Below, in pieces: positions 60,677-64,000 of a DNA stretch of 64,000 nt. Every line of letters starts with the position of its first letter. The stretch's first letter is position 1. This DNA comes from CAYTGM01 sp964437365 (GTDB lineage: Bacteria; Sumerlaeota; Sumerlaeia; SLMS01), in contig CAYTGM010000027.1 in assembly GCA_964437365.1 (NCBI GenBank), positions 1 through 64,000 of the forward strand, written 5' to 3'. Position numbers and translations under genes: made by a program. The notes under the pieces were generated by a model. The model was given only the letters and a program-made list of their open reading frames with translations, did not search any database and had not been told where the DNA came from.

Positions 60677-60703
60677 TGACTGGAACGATAAGGAGATTTC
60701 CAT

Positions 60704-61984
60704 ATGCGTAACGTGCTGACATTGATTCTCGGAGGTGGTCAGGGATCACGACTTTATCCTCTCACCCGCGAACGCGCCAAACCTGCTGTCCCACTGGCAG
60801 GCAAATACCGCCTTATAGATGTCGCGATTTCAAATTGTATCAATAGTGGAATGAAGAAAATCAACGTAATGACTCAGTATCTCTCTGCTTCATTGAATCG
60901 ACACATTTCACAAACATATGCATTCGATCAGTTCAGTCAGGGGTTCGTAGATGTCCTGGCTGCGGAACAAACAGCCGAGACTCAGTCCTGGTTCCAGGGA
61001 ACTGCCGATGCCGTTCGTAAACACTGGCGAACTCTCGACAACGCTGATTGTGATTTAATTATGATCCTTCCCGGTGATGCGCTCTACCGAATGGACTATC
61101 GTCCGATGATTGAGCAGCACATCGCTACCGGGGCCCAGGTCACTCTTGCCGTCAACACGGTCCCCCAGAAGAATGCACACCACTTTGGGCTTCTGGAATT
61201 AGACGAGTCTGGAGAAATCAGCGCGTTCAAAGAAAAACCGAAAACAAGAGAAGAGCAGAAGGGACTGGAGGCGCCAAAGAAAATCCTCGAGCGATTCGGC
61301 ATCGCCGACTCAAGCGACGATATTTTCCTCGCTTCGATGGGTGTCTATCTCTTCAATCGTGATGTTCTCGACGGTTGGCTCATGGATACCGAGCATGTCG
61401 ATTTTGGAAAACAGATTATCCCTGATTCGATCAAGGCGAATAAGGTCTATGGATATATCTTTGATGGCTACTGGGAGGACATCGGAACCATTGACGCCTT
61501 TTACCAGGCGCACATGGATTTTCTGGCCGAGAACCCTCCTTTTCAGTTCGCAAAAGAAGATCAGCCAATCTATACAAGAGCCCGATTCCTTCCTTCTACC
61601 AGAATCGCTGGTGCCTCACTCGATAAGTCCGTTGTCGCAGATGGATGTCACATCGGACAGGCAAAATTACACAAGTCTGTCATTGGGCTGCGTGCACGTA
61701 TAGACGATCACACGACAGTGGAAGATTCAATCGTCATGGGAGCCGATTTCTATCGTGAACCATGTTCACCAGGAACAGAAAGGCACGAGTCCGTTGAACT
61801 CGGAATTGGCAAGTACTGTCATATCAAGAAAGCCATTATTGATAAGAATGTGCGCATCGGAGATCACGTTCATATTCTTAACCCGGATAATATCCAGCAT
61901 GCAGACGGAGAGTTTTACTTTATCCGCGAAGGGATTACGATTATTCCCAAGAATGCTGTGATTCCAGCAAACACGAAGATCTAG
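60704..61984 (+). CDS. glgC: Glucose-1-phosphate adenylyltransferase (ADP-glucose pyrophosphorylase)
   Basis: Encodes 426 residues, the normal length. The nucleotidyltransferase loop LILGGGQGSRLYPLTRERAK is at 6-25, the catalytic Asp region in IMILPGDALYRMDY, the phosphosugar site in FKEKPKT, and YIFDGYWEDIGTIDAFYQAH precedes the left-handed beta-helix that holds the regulatory C-terminus. It makes ADP-glucose, the glucosyl donor for glycogen. AAGGAG with 7 nt spacing fixes the start. No glgA or glgB is adjacent. Confidence 0.97.
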   Translation: MRNVLTLILGGGQGSRLYPLTRERAKPAVPLAGKYRLIDVAISNCINSGMKKINVMTQYLSASLNRHISQTYAFDQFSQGFVDVLAAEQTAETQSWFQGTADAVRKHWRTLDNADCDLIMILPGDALYRMDYRPMIEQHIATGAQVTLAVNTVPQKNAHHFGLLELDESGEISAFKEKPKTREEQKGLEAPKKILERFGIADSSDDIFLASMGVYLFNRDVLDGWLMDTEHVDFGKQIIPDSIKANKVYGYIFDGYWEDIGTIDAFYQAHMDFLAENPPFQFAKEDQPIYTRARFLPSTRIAGASLDKSVVADGCHIGQAKLHKSVIGLRARIDDHTTVEDSIVMGADFYREPCSPGTERHESVELGIGKYCHIKKAIIDKNVRIGDHVHILNPDNIQHADGEFYFIREGITIIPKNAVIPANTKI

Positions 61985-62012
61985 TTTACGGCATAAGGAG
62001 GGGAGGGAGTCT

Positions 62013-63029
62013 TTATTTGACTCTCTTCGACATCATATTGGCTGCGGCTTCCAGGATAAAGCGCAGGTCGTCAGGCACACTTTCGATCGCCTCTGATGCT
62101 TCTTTGGCGAGCCGTTCACACTCTACATCGCCTCTTTCGATGGCTCCGGTTTCTTCGAAAAGCGCTATGCACCACTTAACCATGTCGTCGGACGTTTCTT
62201 CTCTGCTTGCATCCAGTATATCGTAAAGCTTTTCCGAATCCTTGCTGGAAGCCTTCTCAAGTGCTGCCGCTACCAGGTAGCTTCTCTTTCCTTCTCGTAT
62301 ATCATTGCCTATTTCACCTCGCCCTTTTCCAGATGTGAGATCTATAATATCATCTTTGATCTGGAAGAGCGGCCCCAATGCGTGTCCATATTTCTGTATT
62401 GCAGGAAGGATTGCTCTGTCTCCTTCTACGGCAATAATCCCGCCCAGAACCGGCGCGGCCAGATAGGAACCTGTTTTTTGAGAAACAATCTCCTTGTACA
62501 CAGAAAAGTTAAAGTCGCGGTTCTCACGCGCCGTAATTTCCAGCGATTGCCCGATAAACAGATGTTCCATCGTCTCATTCAAGAGACCCGTCAGTTCCCA
62601 GCGAACATCTCTTGAAATGCTCTCATCAGCGTAAAGACAGTGAAAGACCTTGGCGAGCATATAGTCGCCAATATTGATTCCGTGAGGCGTGCCATACTTC
62701 ACCCAGGTAGCATCACGATCGCGCCGCTGATGATCACCATCTTCGATGTCATCATGAACGAGCGCAAAATTGTGGAGGAGCTCAATCGCAGCCGCAAAGG
62801 ACAATGCCTTTTCGGGGTTTCCCCCAAGGGCTTCAGCAGAAAGCAAACAAAGTACTGGGCGGATACGCTTGCCGCGAGTTGCCCTGTCTGGGACGTCCAG
62901 TCCCATGGAATAATTCACACCATCATGCAGATTTTTCACGTGATTGAACTGCTGGAGGTAGGCCTCAAGATACGTATCAATGCGCTCAGCGTACTGTTCA
63001 GTTTTTGAGAGAAATTCTTCGCGGTTCAC
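62013..63029 (-). CDS. Polyprenyl diphosphate synthase
   Basis: Encodes 338 residues from GTG (AGGAA 7 nt upstream). The first Asp-rich motif is DDIEDGD (VHDDIEDGDHQRRD, near 92) and the second is DDIID (FQIKDDIIDLTSG, near 227), with the usual KRIRPVL at the start of the core. It condenses isopentenyl diphosphate with an allylic diphosphate; the product may be the quinone side chain or a carotenoid precursor. Chain length cannot be settled from motif reading. It lies next to nnr in divergent orientation. Confidence 0.92.
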   Translation of the reverse strand: MNREEFLSKTEQYAERIDTYLEAYLQQFNHVKNLHDGVNYSMGLDVPDRATRGKRIRPVLCLLSAEALGGNPEKALSFAAAIELLHNFALVHDDIEDGDHQRRDRDATWVKYGTPHGINIGDYMLAKVFHCLYADESISRDVRWELTGLLNETMEHLFIGQSLEITARENRDFNFSVYKEIVSQKTGSYLAAPVLGGIIAVEGDRAILPAIQKYGHALGPLFQIKDDIIDLTSGKGRGEIGNDIREGKRSYLVAAALEKASSKDSEKLYDILDASREETSDDMVKWCIALFEETGAIERGDVECERLAKEASEAIESVPDDLRFILEAAANMMSKRVK

Positions 63030-63141
63030 CGTTTATTCCTGAGATTCATAATTAAGGTAGAGTCACACTTCCGGGAGATGTACTCTTTCAATGGGTGGAG
63101 GAGGCAATGCAAGAAAGAGACATTCTTCAAGGATTTGACCA

Positions 63142-64000
63142 ATGAAAGTCGTGTCAGCGGAGCAAATGCGAGAAATCGATCGTCTGTCGATCGAGGAAAG
63201 AGGGATCCCAGGTGGCTACCTGATGGACCTTGCAGGACAGGCGATTGCCCAGGCAGTACTTGAAGTCCCGGAAGTTGAGTCAGCGATTGTCTTTGCTGGG
63301 AAAGGTAACAACGGCGGCGATGGGTTCGTCGCGGCGCGTTACCTTTATGAAAACCTCCACGTGGTACTTGTCTATACTGATGAACCCGAATCTGGAGACG
63401 CCCGGGATGCATGGGATCGCATTCCTGTTTCAGTGAAGAAAATCAACTTTCTTGATTTAGAGAAACCTCTCGAATTTATTCAACAGTTTGATGTCGTTAT
63501 CGACGCTCTTCTAGGAACGGGAATCAAGGGGCTGCCACGAGCACCTTTTGATGAGATTATCAAGCTGATCAATAAGGCAAACGTTCCCGTTATTTCTGCC
63601 GATATACCCAGTGGACTGAACGCAGACACGGGAGAGGGAAGACTTGCCATCAAGGCCGCTCGTACCGTCACCATGGGACTCCCTAAACTTGGCATGATCA
63701 GGGCCCAGGGACCCGACTATACAGGTGAGGTGATTGTTGCACCGCTCAAGTTTCCCACAGATTTACTTGAAAAAGTAAACAGCCCATGGAACACGCTTTC
63801 AGTCTCAGAGCTAGCAGCCTTTCTTCCTGAAAGACCATCAAATGGCCACAAAGGGACGTTTGGCCTGACGCTCATTATGGCAGGTTCAGACTGGATGCCC
63901 GGCTCAGCACTGCTTGCGACGGAAGGGGCCTTAAGGAGCGGAACCGGACTCGTTCGACTTCATGCCGTGAACCGCGTCATCGATGCGGCAACATCACGCT
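63142..64000 (+). CDS. nnr: Bifunctional NAD(P)H-hydrate repair enzyme (3' end beyond window)
   Basis: About 286 residues are visible from ATG 63142 (AAGGA upstream) to the edge. The N-terminal YjeF_N epimerase domain is complete: VVSAEQMREIDRL, FAGKGNNGGDGFVAARYLY, VIDALLGTGIKG, SADIPSGLNADTG and VTMGLPKLG. At about residue 230 the dehydratase (carbohydrate-kinase-like) domain begins with GHKGTFGLTLIMAGSDWMPGSALL. It restores hydrated NAD(P)H, with the epimerase feeding the ADP- or ATP-dependent dehydratase. The end of the gene is cut by the window. Confidence 0.94.
   Translation, partial: MKVVSAEQMREIDRLSIEERGIPGGYLMDLAGQAIAQAVLEVPEVESAIVFAGKGNNGGDGFVAARYLYENLHVVLVYTDEPESGDARDAWDRIPVSVKKINFLDLEKPLEFIQQFDVVIDALLGTGIKGLPRAPFDEIIKLINKANVPVISADIPSGLNADTGEGRLAIKAARTVTMGLPKLGMIRAQGPDYTGEVIVAPLKFPTDLLEKVNSPWNTLSVSELAAFLPERPSNGHKGTFGLTLIMAGSDWMPGSALLATEGALRSGTGLVRLHAVNRVIDAATSR

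Noticed and set aside
1..64000. tRNA or rRNA genes
   Set aside because: I looked in the gaps for cloverleaf-like arms and conserved rRNA blocks and saw none that I could support.

Overview
The window is a 64 kb piece of a mid-GC bacterial chromosome with no phage, plasmid, CRISPR or RNA gene that I could support. The cell was probably Gram-negative: there is a DsbD-type thiol reductant transporter, a predicted lipoprotein peroxiredoxin, many signal peptides, an AMIN-domain amidase, a PBP2 transpeptidase, a LolD-like ATPase and a secretin-like C-terminus. A secreted sulfatase, an E1-alpha/E1-beta/E2 pyruvate dehydrogenase, glycogen synthesis (glgC), UbiE/UbiX quinone enzymes and a prenyl synthase suggest a heterotrophic, respiring organism that uses sulfated polysaccharides. 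Palindromic intergenic repeats and the translated repeat peptide GTGVPPV recall PVC-superphylum and related candidate-phylum genomes. That placement is inference; there is no rRNA here to fix it.

Layout. 0-4.3 kb: leftward cluster of a sensor kinase and membrane-anchored proteins of unknown function, two of which look like paralogues. 4.3-8.5 kb: a repeat-rich secreted protein, an unknown protein and a flavin monooxygenase. 8.6-14.0 kb: HscA-like Hsp70, orphan DNA methyltransferase, FtsY, and a MurG-like transferase coupled to ftsY. 14.2-19.9 kb: secreted protein, TPR protein, dienelactone hydrolase, SpoIID-like protein, ArsR-type regulator. 20.2-22.4 kb: the classical rpsF-ssb-rpsR-rplI operon, with unusually long disordered tails on all three ribosomal proteins. 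22.6-26.1 kb: unknown protein, a 1.2 kb repeat-bearing gap, and a sulfatase. 26.5-31.1 kb: amidase, class IV aminotransferase, accD, then coupled ubiE-ubiX leftward. 31.3-35.7 kb: a 900-residue secreted protein with a worn-down PHP domain, a class II aldolase with a repeat inserted in its tail, and a lone receiver-domain protein. 35.8-39.3 kb: pdhA-pdhB-pdhC. 39.6-49.4 kb: DUF1338 protein, lipoprotein peroxiredoxin, DUF3800-like protein, PBP2, secretin-like protein, folM-like/folK pair, VOC protein.

49.4-54.4 kb is an accessory zone. It holds a 230-bp tandem repeat, a large composite palindrome with a second copy at 23.7 kb, a ~164-bp MITE-like element in three copies with 15-bp terminal inverted repeats, a ~37-bp motif found four times in the window, and two AT-rich orphan genes. 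54.4-64 kb returns to housekeeping: DsbD, MoxR ATPase, a methyltransferase whose 5' end appears frameshifted, glgC, a polyprenyl synthase and the start of nnr (NAD(P)H-hydrate repair), cut by the right edge.

The strongest candidates for something undescribed are the repeat families, whose copies partly abut one another, and the repeat-built or tail-bearing proteins listed in the findings.
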